Shown here in pieces: positions 1 through 8,701 of a stretch of DNA of 47,933 bases. The position numbers were made by a program, and so were the translations under genes. This DNA is from Firmicutes bacterium ADurb.Bin300 (lineage in GTDB: Bacteria > Bacillota > Clostridia > Oscillospirales > Acutalibacteraceae). The notes under the pieces were generated by a model, which saw only the letters and a program-made list of their open reading frames with translations, was not told where the DNA came from and searched no databases. The DNA is taken from positions 1 to 47,933 of the forward strand of contig MWBL01000008.1 of NCBI GenBank assembly GCA_002069015.1, read 5' to 3'. The first letter of the stretch is position 1, and every line of letters begins with the position of its first letter.

Positions 1-2
1 GT

Positions 3-77
3 GGACATCTGCCGCGCCGTGGCAGCCGCCGTGACATGGACTATGGAGTTCGAATCTCTGTTATTGATTTTTATTAA
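3..77 (+). CDS. Possible 3' end of a CDS running in from outside the window
   Basis: One plus-strand frame stays open from the window edge to a TAA at 75-77. It reads as a short basic, tyrosine-containing C-terminus ending in ...RISVIDFY. The stretch is GC-rich at first and then AT-rich, and the stop lies just before the hairpin at 84-105. I do not recognise a family from about 24 residues. The fragment could be a chance open frame, so this is only a possible convergent neighbour of the tRNA gene. Confidence 0.25.
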   Translation, partial: GHLPRRGSRRDMDYGVRISVIDFY

Positions 78-83
78 ACTTAA

Positions 84-105
84 ACCGTCGGTTATTACCG
101 ACGGT
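84..105 (-). terminator. Intrinsic terminator after tRNA-Lys
   Basis: A perfect 8-bp stem (84-91 with 98-105) encloses a 6-nt loop. Read on the minus strand it is followed by a T-rich stretch (TTTAAGTTTAATAAAA), whereas the plus-strand side has no T run. It therefore most likely ends transcription leaving tRNA-Lys. Confidence 0.65.
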
Positions 106-115
106 CCGCTCTTCC

Positions 116-191
116 TGGTGAGTTATCGGAGATTCGAACTCCGGACACCCTGCTTAAAAGGCAGGTGCTCTGCCGACTGAGCTAATAACTC
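116..191 (-). tRNA. tRNA-Lys (anticodon UUU)
   Basis: A complete 76-nt cloverleaf can be folded on the minus strand. The acceptor stem is GAGTTAT/ATAACTC, the D arm has GCTC...GAGC, the anticodon stem is CCTGC/GCAGG around loop CTTTTAA (anticodon TTT), and the T arm is CGGAG-TTCGAAT-CTCCG. Discriminator A and an encoded CCA follow. Every stem pairs without mismatch, so it should be functional. It lies downstream of secG on the same strand and may be cotranscribed with it. Confidence 0.97.
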
Positions 192-210
192 GTGTTTTTA
201 CGTAACATCA

Positions 211-237
211 GATGACAGAACAATCTGTCCTGTCATC
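211..237 (-). other. Hairpin between secG and tRNA-Lys
   Basis: An 8-bp perfect stem (211-218 with 230-237), extended by three more pairs across one mismatch, begins about 15 nt past the secG stop on the minus strand. No T run follows on either strand. It may stabilise the secG 3' end or serve as a processing site before the tRNA, rather than act as a classic terminator. Confidence 0.4.
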
Positions 238-251
238 CGAAAGATGTTTTA

Positions 252-500
252 TCAGATAAACATAAACAGCAATGAAGCTACAAAGGCTATTAAAAAGAAG
301 GCTGTCGCAATAATTTTAGTTACTTTGGCAAGCCTCGCCTCAATTGAACGCCCTTTGTTTTTCCCGAAAAACGTTTCTGCTCCTCCTGCTATTGCTCCAG
401 AAAGCCCGGCTTGACGCCCCTGCTGCAGGATGACAACAACTATAATTCCTATTGATGACAAGATAAGTGTTACACCGAATAAAATCTGATACCAAGTCAT
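252..500 (-). CDS. secG: Protein translocase subunit SecG
   Basis: SecG is the small auxiliary subunit of the SecYEG channel. It assists SecA-driven export of unfolded proteins across the cytoplasmic membrane. The 82-residue product has the usual length and plan: a first membrane span at about residues 4-24, a glycine-rich cytoplasmic loop (QQGRQAGLSGAIAGG, then FFGKNKGR) typical of SecG, and a second span at about 60-81. ATG start, with AAGGA about 10 nt upstream. The gene stands alone, followed by tRNA-Lys. Many Clostridia have rnr and smpB downstream of secG; they are not present here. Confidence 0.95.
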   Translation of the reverse strand: MTWYQILFGVTLILSSIGIIVVVILQQGRQAGLSGAIAGGAETFFGKNKGRSIEARLAKVTKIIATAFFLIAFVASLLFMFI

Positions 501-703
501 TTATATAATTCCTTTCTTAAAAGAGAAATGGATATAATCAACGCCCGAATATATTATCATAAGACAAATTAAAATGCAAGTATTATTTTTTTAAGATTTT
601 TCCATTTTCCCCTCATTTTTTATGAATTATACTTATTAATACGGTTATTATATTCTTGGACGGATAAATGTCCGTCTTCTTCCGAAATTAATTTTTTGGT
701 TTA

Positions 704-732
704 ACTATAAAAGCAGATTGCGTTTGTCAATG
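704..732 (-). promoter_or_regulatory. Candidate secG promoter
   Basis: On the minus strand a consensus -35 TTGACA (727-732) is followed 15 nt later by TATAGT. The spacer is shorter than the ideal 17, so the call is moderate. It lies about 200 nt upstream of secG and just after the hairpin beyond lysA. Confidence 0.35.
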
Positions 733-739
733 CTTTTTG

Positions 740-781
740 GGCTGCGGTCGATGTTATTTCGCATCCGCAGCCATTTTTTTA
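740..781 (+). terminator. Hairpin with plus-strand T run, next to the lysA 3' end
   Basis: GGCTGCGG (740-747) pairs perfectly with CCGCAGCC (765-772), and further pairing is possible inside the loop. The T run (ATTTTTTTA) follows on the plus strand, entering the lysA stop region. On the minus strand, where lysA is read, no T run follows. It may still mark the end of lysA transcripts, but its polarity suits a plus-strand transcript for which no gene is visible. Confidence 0.5.
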
Positions 782-2074
782 TATATCATTTTCAATTATA
801 TTTTCATATGTTTCGCGCTTTATTATTACCTTTGCTGTACCACCGCTGATAGCAAGTACCGCAGGTCTCGGATATCTGTTGTAATTTGACGCCATTGAGT
901 AATTATATGCTCCTGTTGAGAGAACCGCCACAATATCTCCTGCCTCAACCTCCTGTAGTCGGGTATGCTCTTGAATAAGATCGCCGCTCTCACAGCATCT
1001 TCCGGCGATTGTAACAATTCTTGTTCTTGGCAGAGACGCTTTGTTTGCACACACAACCTCGTATTTTGACTGATAAAGTATATATCTCGGATTGTCGCCC
1101 ATACCACCGTCTATTGAAACATATGTCCTTATGTCGGGTATTGTTTTTACGGAGCCTACAGTATAAAGAGTAACACATTCCGCTCCGACAATAGCTCTAC
1201 CCGGTTCGATATAAACAAACGGCAAGGGATAATCGATTTGAGCCGCTTTTTTCCTAAGTGTTTCGGAAATCGCCTTCATATACTCCGAAAAATCCTCGGG
1301 GCTGTCAGACTCAGAATATTTTATACCAAAGCCTCCGCCAAGGTTTAATTCTTTCAGCGTAATTCCAAAAGTGTCCCTGATTTTTCCCATAAAGCTTAGC
1401 ATTACCTCTACGGCAAGCTTAAACGGACCAAAGTCGAAAATCTGAGAACCTATATGACAATGAATTCCGCAAAGCTCGATATTTTCGAATGACAGGCATT
1501 CCCTAACGGCTTCGAGTGCTTCTCCTGTTTCCAGCGCAAAACCGAATTTGCTGTCAATCTGTCCTGTCTTTACGAAATCATGCGTATGAGCATCTATTCC
1601 GGGTTTAATTCGCAGGAGAACGCCCTGTTTTACGTTATACTTTTTTGCGAATTTGTTTAAGGTATGCAGCTCTTCTATATTGTCAATTACAAACCTGCCG
1701 ACTTTGCAATGCAAAGCTTCTGTTATTTCTTTATCGGTTTTATTGTTTCCGTGAAATACAGCCTTTTCCATAGGAAATCCTACAGACAATGCCGTATAAA
1801 GCTCTCCTCCCGACACTATGTCAAGCCCGAGACCCTCTTCCATTACAAGGCGACAAATCTCCTTGCAGGAAAATGCCTTTCCCGCATACAGAACTCGTCC
1901 GTTTCCGTAAAACTCGTTTAGGGAGGACACAAATTTTTTACAGTTTTCACGGATTTTGTCTTTATCATAAGCTATCAAAGGAGTGCCGTATGCCTTTGCA
2001 AGCTCTACAGTGTCTGCGTTTCCGATTGTAAGGTGTCCCTTTTCGTTTATCTGTATTGAGTCAGATACATACAT
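779..2074 (-). CDS. lysA: Diaminopimelate decarboxylase
   Basis: LysA decarboxylates meso-diaminopimelate to L-lysine with pyridoxal phosphate, the last step of lysine biosynthesis. The 431-residue product matches the family length. Visible motifs are the PLP-lysine segment YAGKAF near residue 65 in an alanine-racemase-like barrel, HCHIGSQI, the GGGFG loop, EPGR, and the C-terminal CESGD segment that contributes substrate contacts. It is the last gene of the lon-engB-lysA stretch, about 17 nt after engB, so it is probably cotranscribed with quality-control genes rather than with other lysine genes. I saw no lysine riboswitch upstream. Confidence 0.96.
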   Translation of the reverse strand: MYVSDSIQINEKGHLTIGNADTVELAKAYGTPLIAYDKDKIRENCKKFVSSLNEFYGNGRVLYAGKAFSCKEICRLVMEEGLGLDIVSGGELYTALSVGFPMEKAVFHGNNKTDKEITEALHCKVGRFVIDNIEELHTLNKFAKKYNVKQGVLLRIKPGIDAHTHDFVKTGQIDSKFGFALETGEALEAVRECLSFENIELCGIHCHIGSQIFDFGPFKLAVEVMLSFMGKIRDTFGITLKELNLGGGFGIKYSESDSPEDFSEYMKAISETLRKKAAQIDYPLPFVYIEPGRAIVGAECVTLYTVGSVKTIPDIRTYVSIDGGMGDNPRYILYQSKYEVVCANKASLPRTRIVTIAGRCCESGDLIQEHTRLQEVEAGDIVAVLSTGAYNYSMASNYNRYPRPAVLAISGGTAKVIIKRETYENIIENDI

Positions 2075-2090
2075 TGTAACTCTTCACCCC

Positions 2091-2669
2091 TTAAAGAGCA
2101 TTCTCGATTTCTTTTTTTACTCCCTGTGTCCCCTCTCCCGAAACAGAGGAAAACGGAATCATTGTCATATCTCCGAATTGTGCAAGCTCTTGCTTTATAG
2201 CTTCCTTTGCCGAGTTATACCGGGTTTTATTAAGTTTATCCGATTTTGTTAAAACAATTATATAACGAAAGCCGCCCTCTTTAAGAAATTTTATCATATT
2301 TAAATCATCGGCAGTCGGCTTATGCCTCATATCAATTAACAAAATAACAAGCCTTATGTTCCTTCCCGAAGAAAAATACCCCTCCATTAGCTCGCCCCAG
2401 CGCCTTTTTTCGCCCTTCGGGACCTTTGCATACCCATAACCGGGCAAGTCCACAAACCGAATATTTTCCCAACCGTAGAAATTAATCGTCGCTGTTTTCC
2501 CGGGCGTTGAGCTTGTATGCGCAAGTGATTTTCTTTGCATTATTTTATTAAGCAAAGATGATTTGCCGACGTTGGAACGCCCTGCAAACACAACCTCCGG
2601 AAAGCTTGTATCAGGCAGCTGAGCAAATGTTCCGTAAGACGCAAGAAACTCGAAATTGTTAAACAACAT
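2091..2669 (-). CDS. engB: Ribosome-biogenesis GTP-binding protein EngB/YsxC
   Basis: EngB (YsxC, YihA) is a TRAFAC GTPase needed for late assembly of the large ribosomal subunit. Motifs are G1 GRSNVGKS, a threonine-containing switch I (TSSTPGKT), G3 DLPGYG, G4 TKSDK and G5 SSVSG. The chosen ATG gives 192 residues; four residues upstream there is a GTG whose SD would overlap the codon itself, so the ATG with GAGGG upstream is preferred. This start overlaps the end of lon by 11 nt, implying translational coupling. The lon-engB order is conserved in many Firmicutes. Confidence 0.95.
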   Translation of the reverse strand: MLFNNFEFLASYGTFAQLPDTSFPEVVFAGRSNVGKSSLLNKIMQRKSLAHTSSTPGKTATINFYGWENIRFVDLPGYGYAKVPKGEKRRWGELMEGYFSSGRNIRLVILLIDMRHKPTADDLNMIKFLKEGGFRYIIVLTKSDKLNKTRYNSAKEAIKQELAQFGDMTMIPFSSVSGEGTQGVKKEIENAL

Positions 2670-5088
2670 ATTTACCGACACCCTCGTTTTTCAGTTGAGA
2701 TACTTCGGGAGCATCCTTGTTTGAGTCTTCATTTGTATCGACCGGCTCACTTTTCTTCTCATTCAGGGAAGTGTTAAAAACCTCTTGTAATGTCTGCACG
2801 GTCAAAAAACGAATTGAGGATTTGATTGTCAGGTCGATTTTTTCAAGGTCGGACTCGTTTTCCTTTGGTATGATAACTGTTTTTATGCCCGCCTTGTATG
2901 CGGCGGTTGCCTTTTCTCTAAGACCGCCTATCGGAAGAACCGTGCCTCTCAGGGTAATCTCACCGGTCATCGCAACATCGGGTTTAACCGTTCTCCCCGA
3001 AAGCGCCGAAACGAGAGCTGTCGCCATTGTTACTCCCGCGGACGGACCATCCTTTGGAACGGCTCCCTCCGGAGCATGAATATGAATATCCTTGTTTTTA
3101 TAAAAATCACCGTCTATACCTAAAGCAGTGCTGTTACCCCTAATATAGCTGATTGCCGCCTTAGCGGATTCCTTCATTACATCTCCCAATGAGCCGGTAA
3201 GCTCCACTTTGCCGGTACCCTCTAAAACAGCCGCCTCAACCTGCAGCATCTCTCCCCCGAACTTTGTCCACGCAAGACCGTTGGCAGCTCCAAGCATCGG
3301 CAGAGTGTCAAAAACATCCTTTTTATATTTAACCGCACCTAAATATGAGCTGATATTTTCGGCGTTTATTTTTATTTTACCCTCATTACCCTCGGCAAAT
3401 TTTGCCGCCGCCTTGCGGCACACGGCAGCAAGCGTGCGCTCGAGAGTCCTCACTCCCGCTTCCTTGGTATACCCGTCAATAATTGCGGTTAAGGCATCAT
3501 CGGATAAAGCAAGCATCCTTTTGTTTAAACCGTGTAATTTCAGCTGTTTGGGAAGAAGATGTTTTTTTGCAATATTGAACTTTTCCCCGGCTGTGTAGCT
3601 GAAAAGCTCTATTATCTCCATTCGGTCTATCAGCGGCTGCGGTACATCGCTTAAGTCGTTTGCGGTAGTTATGAAAAGCACGCGGCTCAGATCAAAAGGT
3701 ATTTCAATATAATGATCGCAAAAAGCAAAATTTTGCTCCCCGTCAAGTACCTCCAGCAAAGCGGAGGCGGGATCTCCCTTATAATCTCTTCCCAGCTTAT
3801 CTATTTCATCAAGCAGTAAGAGGGGATTTGCGGACTTCGCTTTTTCGAGAGCCGTTATAATCCTACCGGGCATAGAGCCGATATATGTTTTTCGGTGACC
3901 CCTGATTTCCGCCTCATCACATACTCCGCCCAAAGACACGCGCACATACTTTCTGCCCATAGCCTGCGCCAAAGAGCGGGCTATCGATGTCTTGCCTACT
4001 CCCGGAGGTCCTAACAGGCAGATAATTTGTGACTTTATATCCGGCACAAAATGCCTTACACCGAGCATTTCAATTATTCTTTCCTTAACCTCGCAAAGAC
4101 CGTAGTGGTCCTTGTCAAGAATATGCCTCGCCCTTGCTAAATCAAGCTTGTCCCGCGTTAATTTTCCCCACGGCAGGGCTAGACATCTATCAAGATATGT
4201 ACGAATAACAGACGCCTCCGGTGTTCCCCTGGAGGTCTTCATAAGCCTGTCACACTCGGCATAAAGTATATCTTTAGATGTTTTCGGCATATTGAGAAGG
4301 GCAATTTTCCCCCTGTACTTTTCAGCCTCGTAAACAGGCGAATCATCCTCATTAAGCTCAAGGGATATTACCTTGAGCTGTTCACGCAGATAATATTCGC
4401 GCTGATTTTTATCAACGCTCTCTTGTACCCGCGCATGAATATCGCTTTCAAGCTCCATAAGCTCCGTCTCTCGGGTAAGCATAGTACAAAGCATTTCGCC
4501 TCTCTTAAGCGGATTTAATTCCTTTAAGAGTGCCTGTTTATTCTCTAAAGGAAGCGGAATATTACCTGCTATGTAATCTGTAAGCTCAGATGCCCTCTTT
4601 TCAGACATAGCCGAAATGGTCATGTCTGAGGGTAATCGAAACGAGACTCGGGCATAATCCTCAAAAAGCTCCTTAATTCCCCTTACAAGGGCTTCCTCAT
4701 AATCCTTTTCGGATGACTTTATCGGTCTTTCAAGCCTTTCCTGTGTCACACCGCACAGATAGCGGCTGTTTTCCAAAACCTCACTTAAGACGGCTCTGTA
4801 CTTGCCCTCAACGGCAACGCGTACATTTTCGGAATTAGGAAGCTTCATAAGATGACGCACCTCGGAAACGACGCCTACTGAATAAAGGTTGGAAATTTTA
4901 GGTTCCTCGTCAGACAAATCCTTTTGTGCAACAAGGAAAATCTCGCGCTTTGTATTAAGCGCTGCCTTGAGTGCTGCTATTGATTTTTTGCGTCCCACAT
5001 CGAAGTGGAGAGTCATTTGGGGAAAAATAACGACACCGCGCATCGCCAACACGGGCAATGCGGCGGTAATCGGTTCTTGTTTTTCCAT
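2659..5088 (-). CDS. lon: ATP-dependent protease La (LonA)
   Basis: Lon is a cytosolic AAA+ serine protease that unfolds and degrades damaged and some regulatory proteins. The 809-residue product shows the N-terminal substrate-binding LON domain (about 1-200), a coiled-coil middle, an AAA+ module with Walker A GPPGVGKT and Walker B LLLLDEIDKL, and a protease domain with catalytic Ser in DGPSAG and, 43 residues later, Lys in REKATAA, the LonA spacing. The open frame begins six codons earlier at a TTG, but the ATG here has GAAAGGA about 9 nt upstream. The C-terminus carries an unusual charged tail of about 30 residues beyond the conserved fold. It lies downstream of clpX. Confidence 0.96.
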   Translation of the reverse strand: MEKQEPITAALPVLAMRGVVIFPQMTLHFDVGRKKSIAALKAALNTKREIFLVAQKDLSDEEPKISNLYSVGVVSEVRHLMKLPNSENVRVAVEGKYRAVLSEVLENSRYLCGVTQERLERPIKSSEKDYEEALVRGIKELFEDYARVSFRLPSDMTISAMSEKRASELTDYIAGNIPLPLENKQALLKELNPLKRGEMLCTMLTRETELMELESDIHARVQESVDKNQREYYLREQLKVISLELNEDDSPVYEAEKYRGKIALLNMPKTSKDILYAECDRLMKTSRGTPEASVIRTYLDRCLALPWGKLTRDKLDLARARHILDKDHYGLCEVKERIIEMLGVRHFVPDIKSQIICLLGPPGVGKTSIARSLAQAMGRKYVRVSLGGVCDEAEIRGHRKTYIGSMPGRIITALEKAKSANPLLLLDEIDKLGRDYKGDPASALLEVLDGEQNFAFCDHYIEIPFDLSRVLFITTANDLSDVPQPLIDRMEIIELFSYTAGEKFNIAKKHLLPKQLKLHGLNKRMLALSDDALTAIIDGYTKEAGVRTLERTLAAVCRKAAAKFAEGNEGKIKINAENISSYLGAVKYKKDVFDTLPMLGAANGLAWTKFGGEMLQVEAAVLEGTGKVELTGSLGDVMKESAKAAISYIRGNSTALGIDGDFYKNKDIHIHAPEGAVPKDGPSAGVTMATALVSALSGRTVKPDVAMTGEITLRGTVLPIGGLREKATAAYKAGIKTVIIPKENESDLEKIDLTIKSSIRFLTVQTLQEVFNTSLNEKKSEPVDTNEDSNKDAPEVSQLKNEGVGKYVV

Positions 5089-5128
5089 TGGATTGCATCC
5101 TTTCAAGAACTTAAGAGACTAAGACGTT

Positions 5129-6427
5129 TCAGGCGGGCTTTGATTTATTTTGGCCGTTTACAAGCCTTGCAGCAGAGGAACTCATTTTCCTTTGCGTATT
5201 ACGCTGATAAATCGGTTCGCCCTTGCCGTCAACGCAATCTTTCGTTATTGTCACTTTTTCAATTGTGTGGTCGGACGGAGTTTCGTACATTATCGGAATA
5301 AGTATACCTTCCATAACAGCACGCAGACCTCTCGCCCCTGTATTCTTTTCAATCGTAAGCTCTGCTATTCTTAAAACAGCCTCATTCTCAAAACACAGCT
5401 CTACATTGTCCATCTTAAAAAGACTTACATATTGCTTGAGCAATGAGTTTTTAGGCTCCTTTATAATTCTGACAAGCGCATCCTTGTCAAGACTTTGAAG
5501 GGCGGTCACTATCGGGATGCGCCCAACCAGCTCGGGTATAAGACCGTATTTTACAAGATCCTGAGGAGTGAGCTTTTCAAGCAGGTCAATGTTTTTTAGG
5601 TCGTTTTTGCTCTTAACCTCTCCGTTGAAGCCAAGTATTGATTTACCTAAACGGCTATCAATAATCTTTTCAATTCCGTCGAACGCTCCGCCGCAAATAA
5701 AAAGGATTTTCGCGGTATTAATCTGCAAATATTCCTGCTGGGGATGCTTCCTGCCCCCCTGAGGAGGTACGTTTGCCACGGTGCCTTCAACTATCTTCAA
5801 AAGTGCTTGCTGAACTCCCTCACCGCTTACATCGCGTGTTATTGCGGGATTTTCAGACTTTCTTGCGATCTTGTCTATCTCGTCAATATATATAATTCCT
5901 CTTTCCGCCTTTTCTATATCGAAATCGGCGGCTTGAATAAGCCTTAGCAGAATGTTTTCAACGTCCTCTCCTACATACCCGGCTTCTGTCAGCGTAGTTG
6001 CGTCGGCAATCGCAAACGGAACATCCAATATTTCGGCAAGAGTTGAGGCAAGCATTGTCTTGCCGACGCCTGTCGGTCCCAAAAGCAAAACGTTGCTTTT
6101 TTGAATTTCAACATTGTCCGGCATTCCTTTGTATACCCTTTTATAATGATTGTAAACCGAAACGCTAAGGACTTTTTTTGCGTTCTCCTGGGCTATGACA
6201 TACTCGTCAAGCTCTTCTTTAATTTCTTGCGGCTTCGGCAGATAAACATTCTGTGCCTGCGACTTTTTCTGAACCTTCGGTTTCCCACCGTCAATTATTT
6301 CAAGGCAGATCCCTATGCACTCATCGCATATAAAAACACCCGGGCCCGCAATAAGCTTTACTACTTTGTCTTGAGTTTTTCCGCAAAAGGAGCAGCGAAT
6401 ATTCTTATTATCGTCTTCGCGCGCCAC
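5129..6427 (-). CDS. clpX: ClpX, ATPase subunit of the Clp protease
   Basis: ClpX is the AAA+ unfoldase that feeds tagged or misfolded proteins into the ClpP chamber. The N-terminal zinc-binding domain has four cysteines (C12, C15, C34, C37). Walker A GPTGVGKT is at 117-124, followed by the pore segment GYVGEDVE and Walker [10 protein letters not shown]. The loop that docks on ClpP reads LGF (in KSILGFNG) instead of the usual IGF, a conservative change. Length 432 is normal. The clpP-clpX-lon order on one strand, with short gaps, indicates a proteolysis operon. Confidence 0.97.
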   Translation of the reverse strand: MAREDDNKNIRCSFCGKTQDKVVKLIAGPGVFICDECIGICLEIIDGGKPKVQKKSQAQNVYLPKPQEIKEELDEYVIAQENAKKVLSVSVYNHYKRVYKGMPDNVEIQKSNVLLLGPTGVGKTMLASTLAEILDVPFAIADATTLTEAGYVGEDVENILLRLIQAADFDIEKAERGIIYIDEIDKIARKSENPAITRDVSGEGVQQALLKIVEGTVANVPPQGGRKHPQQEYLQINTAKILFICGGAFDGIEKIIDSRLGKSILGFNGEVKSKNDLKNIDLLEKLTPQDLVKYGLIPELVGRIPIVTALQSLDKDALVRIIKEPKNSLLKQYVSLFKMDNVELCFENEAVLRIAELTIEKNTGARGLRAVMEGILIPIMYETPSDHTIEKVTITKDCVDGKGEPIYQRNTQRKMSSSAARLVNGQNKSKPA

Positions 6428-6453
6428 TAAAACACCTCCGGTATCCCTAATTG

Positions 6454-7035
6454 TTATCTCTTAAACAGAACCTTGTCGACGATTCCGTATTCTCTTGCCT
6501 GTTCGGCGCTCATAAAATTATCCCTGTCCGTGTCGGCAACAATTACTTCAAGAGGCTTACCCGTATTTTCCGCAAGGATTTTATTAATTCTTTCCTTAGT
6601 TCGGATAATATGCTCGGCAGCGATTTTAATGTCTGTTGCCTGTCCCTGCGCTCCGCCTAAAGGCTGATGAATCATAACCTCGGAATTAGGAAGCGCTATG
6701 CGCTTACCCTTCGCTCCCGACGAGAGCAAAAAGGCTCCCATGCTCGCGGCGATACCTATACAAATAGTCGACACATCGCACTTTATATATTGCATCGTAT
6801 CGTAAATTGCAAATCCCGAAGTGACCGAACCGCCCGGACTGTTAATATAAAGGCTTATGTCCTTATCGGGGTCCTGTCCCTCAAGATAAAGCATTTGCGC
6901 AACGACAAGGCTTGCCGTAACATCGTTAATCTCGTCTGACAGTACAATTATTCTGTCATTGAGCAGACGCGAAAAAATATCGTATGAACGCTCTCCCCTA
7001 TTTGTCTGTTCGATTACATACGGTACTAATGCCAT
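6454..7035 (-). CDS. clpP: ClpP protease subunit
   Basis: ClpP forms the tetradecameric serine-protease chamber used by ClpX and other Clp ATPases. The 193-residue product has the full triad: S98 (GIAASMGA), H123 (MIHQPLGG) and D172 (DTDRDNF), with the oxyanion-loop motif SPGGSVTSG at 66-74. Length and N-terminus fit the housekeeping ClpP1 type. It lies 46 nt downstream of the trigger factor gene and 26 nt upstream of clpX. Confidence 0.97.
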   Translation of the reverse strand: MALVPYVIEQTNRGERSYDIFSRLLNDRIIVLSDEINDVTASLVVAQMLYLEGQDPDKDISLYINSPGGSVTSGFAIYDTMQYIKCDVSTICIGIAASMGAFLLSSGAKGKRIALPNSEVMIHQPLGGAQGQATDIKIAAEHIIRTKERINKILAENTGKPLEVIVADTDRDNFMSAEQAREYGIVDKVLFKR

Positions 7036-7081
7036 TTTACATTACCTCCCCGTTTATTAATTATTGTCAATTTCCAAAACG

Positions 7082-8581
7082 TTAAACATTCTTATTCTTG
7101 TCTTCTGTGGTTTTTTTAACCGGAGCTTTTTTCTCCTTATTGCTTTGAGTCTTTTTGGCTGAGCTTGCAGAAGACTCCTTCTTCTGCTTTTCCTTTACCG
7201 AAACGGCAGTAGCTTTAACCGTCTTTTTAACGGGCTTTTTCTCTTCTTTTGTACTGTCCGCAGGCGATTGAGCCTTTTTTTCAGTCTCCTTTGCCGCCGG
7301 CTTTGATGCTACTGCTTTGTTTATTACAAGTTCCATAGCCTTCTGACGTATAATGTCGTTCTCCAAATCAAGAACAGGAATAGATTTTTTAATTTTTTCC
7401 GCATCCATACCGTAAGCCTTCGCGTACTTTTCGATTTCTTTGTTCTTATCATCCTCATTCGCCTCAATCTTTTCAAGCTCGGCAATTTTCATAAGCGCAA
7501 GACGCAGCTTGACTTGTTTTTCAGCTTTTTCTTTATACTGTTCTCTGAGCTTTGGCATATCCATTCCGATATATTGCAGATACATATCAATGCTCAAGCC
7601 CTGCATTTTCAGCCTATATTCAAAATCGCCTATGTTCTCATCTATTGATTTTTCTATCATTATATCGGGTATTTCGGCAACGACATTCTCACAAAGAGCA
7701 TCTATAACAGCATCGTCAAAAGCCTCCTTTGCGGCCTTTTCCTTTCTCTCCAGAATATTCGCCTTTATGTCCTTCTTGTATTCCTCAACAGTATTAAACT
7801 CACTGACATCCTTAACGAATTCCTCATCAAGAACGGGAAGCTCCTTGACTTTAATTTCATGAAGCTTTACCTTGAAAACAGCTTCCTTTCCGGCAAGCTT
7901 TTTTTCATGATATTCGGTTGGGAAAGGTACATTGACATCAAATTCTTCCCCCGTCTTATGACCGATAATCGCATCCTCAAAGCCGGGTATAAAAGAATTT
8001 GAGCCGATTTCAAGACTGTGGTTTTCGCCCTTGCCTCCCTCGAAAGCAGCTTCATCAACAAAGCCCTCAAAATCTATTATAACCGTATCACCGGACTTAA
8101 CAGCCCTGTCATCTATTGTAAGTGTTCTCGCATTTTGCTCTAATGCCTTATCAATTTCGGCATTTACCTCTGCTCCTGTTACCTTTACAGCTTCCTTTTT
8201 TGCTGTAAGCCCCTTGTATTTCTTTACCTCAACCTCCGGCTCAACGGTAACTTTAAGAGTTATCTCTACTCCGTCCTTGCCGATTTCGGGAACATCTACA
8301 TCATAGGGAGTGTCAACGGGCTTAATATTAGACTCCGTGACTGCCTCCTCGTAAAGACGGGGATATAATATTTCAAGCGCGTCCTCATAAAAAACCTTTT
8401 CGCCGTACATTTTTTCAATTAAGCTCTTGGGGGCTTTGCCTCTGCGAAAACCGGGTGCATTATATTTGCCCTTGTTTTTTGCGTATGCCTTCGCTATTGA
8501 GTCCGCAAATGCTGCGGCGTCGGCGCTCAGCTTAAGCTCAATTGTGTTTTTTTCAATTCTTTCGCAGGATTTAATACTCAT
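7082..8581 (-). CDS. tig: Trigger factor with a long lysine-rich tail
   Basis: Trigger factor is the ribosome-bound chaperone and peptidyl-prolyl isomerase that meets nascent chains. The ribosome-docking signature (GFRRGKAPKSLIEKMYG) is at about residues 43-60. The FKBP-like domain (DTVIIDFEGFVD...) is at about 160-245, and the helical chaperone arms follow. The protein has 499 residues, clearly longer than the usual 430 or so. The excess is a C-terminal tail of about 70 residues made mainly of K, E, S, T, A and P with repeated KK and VKKT motifs. It is the first gene of tig-clpP-clpX-lon-engB-lysA. Confidence 0.95.
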   Translation of the reverse strand: MSIKSCERIEKNTIELKLSADAAAFADSIAKAYAKNKGKYNAPGFRRGKAPKSLIEKMYGEKVFYEDALEILYPRLYEEAVTESNIKPVDTPYDVDVPEIGKDGVEITLKVTVEPEVEVKKYKGLTAKKEAVKVTGAEVNAEIDKALEQNARTLTIDDRAVKSGDTVIIDFEGFVDEAAFEGGKGENHSLEIGSNSFIPGFEDAIIGHKTGEEFDVNVPFPTEYHEKKLAGKEAVFKVKLHEIKVKELPVLDEEFVKDVSEFNTVEEYKKDIKANILERKEKAAKEAFDDAVIDALCENVVAEIPDIMIEKSIDENIGDFEYRLKMQGLSIDMYLQYIGMDMPKLREQYKEKAEKQVKLRLALMKIAELEKIEANEDDKNKEIEKYAKAYGMDAEKIKKSIPVLDLENDIIRQKAMELVINKAVASKPAAKETEKKAQSPADSTKEEKKPVKKTVKATAVSVKEKQKKESSASSAKKTQSNKEKKAPVKKTTEDKNKNV

Positions 8582-8647
8582 AAGTTCTTTCCTTTCAACC
8601 TCTGTATATTGAAGTGATCACTCTGCTGATATTGGATTATCCGAAGT

Positions 8648-8676
8648 ATTGTACCACAGTATTAAAAATATTTCTA
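8648..8676 (-). promoter_or_regulatory. Candidate tig operon promoter (extended -10)
   Basis: On the minus strand TGGTACAAT gives an extended -10 (hexamer TACAAT at 8648-8653). The -35 position (around TAGAAA) is poor, as expected when the TGn extension compensates. It lies about 65 nt upstream of the tig start, between tig and the end of the metallophosphoesterase gene. Confidence 0.5.
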
Positions 8677-8701
8677 CTGTTTTTGAATAAATTGAGAGTT
8701 A

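Noticed and set aside
34..67. T-arm-like sequence GGAGTTCGAATCTC on the plus strand, possibly the end of another tRNA
   Set aside because: The acceptor arm and anticodon stem do not fold at the required distances and no CCA follows. It resembles part of the tRNA-Lys T arm but only over 14 nt.
7440..8306. Long serine/phenylalanine-rich plus-strand ORFs opposite the trigger factor gene
   Set aside because: They are antisense shadows of a lysine/glutamate-rich protein: low complexity, no SD and no family resemblance.
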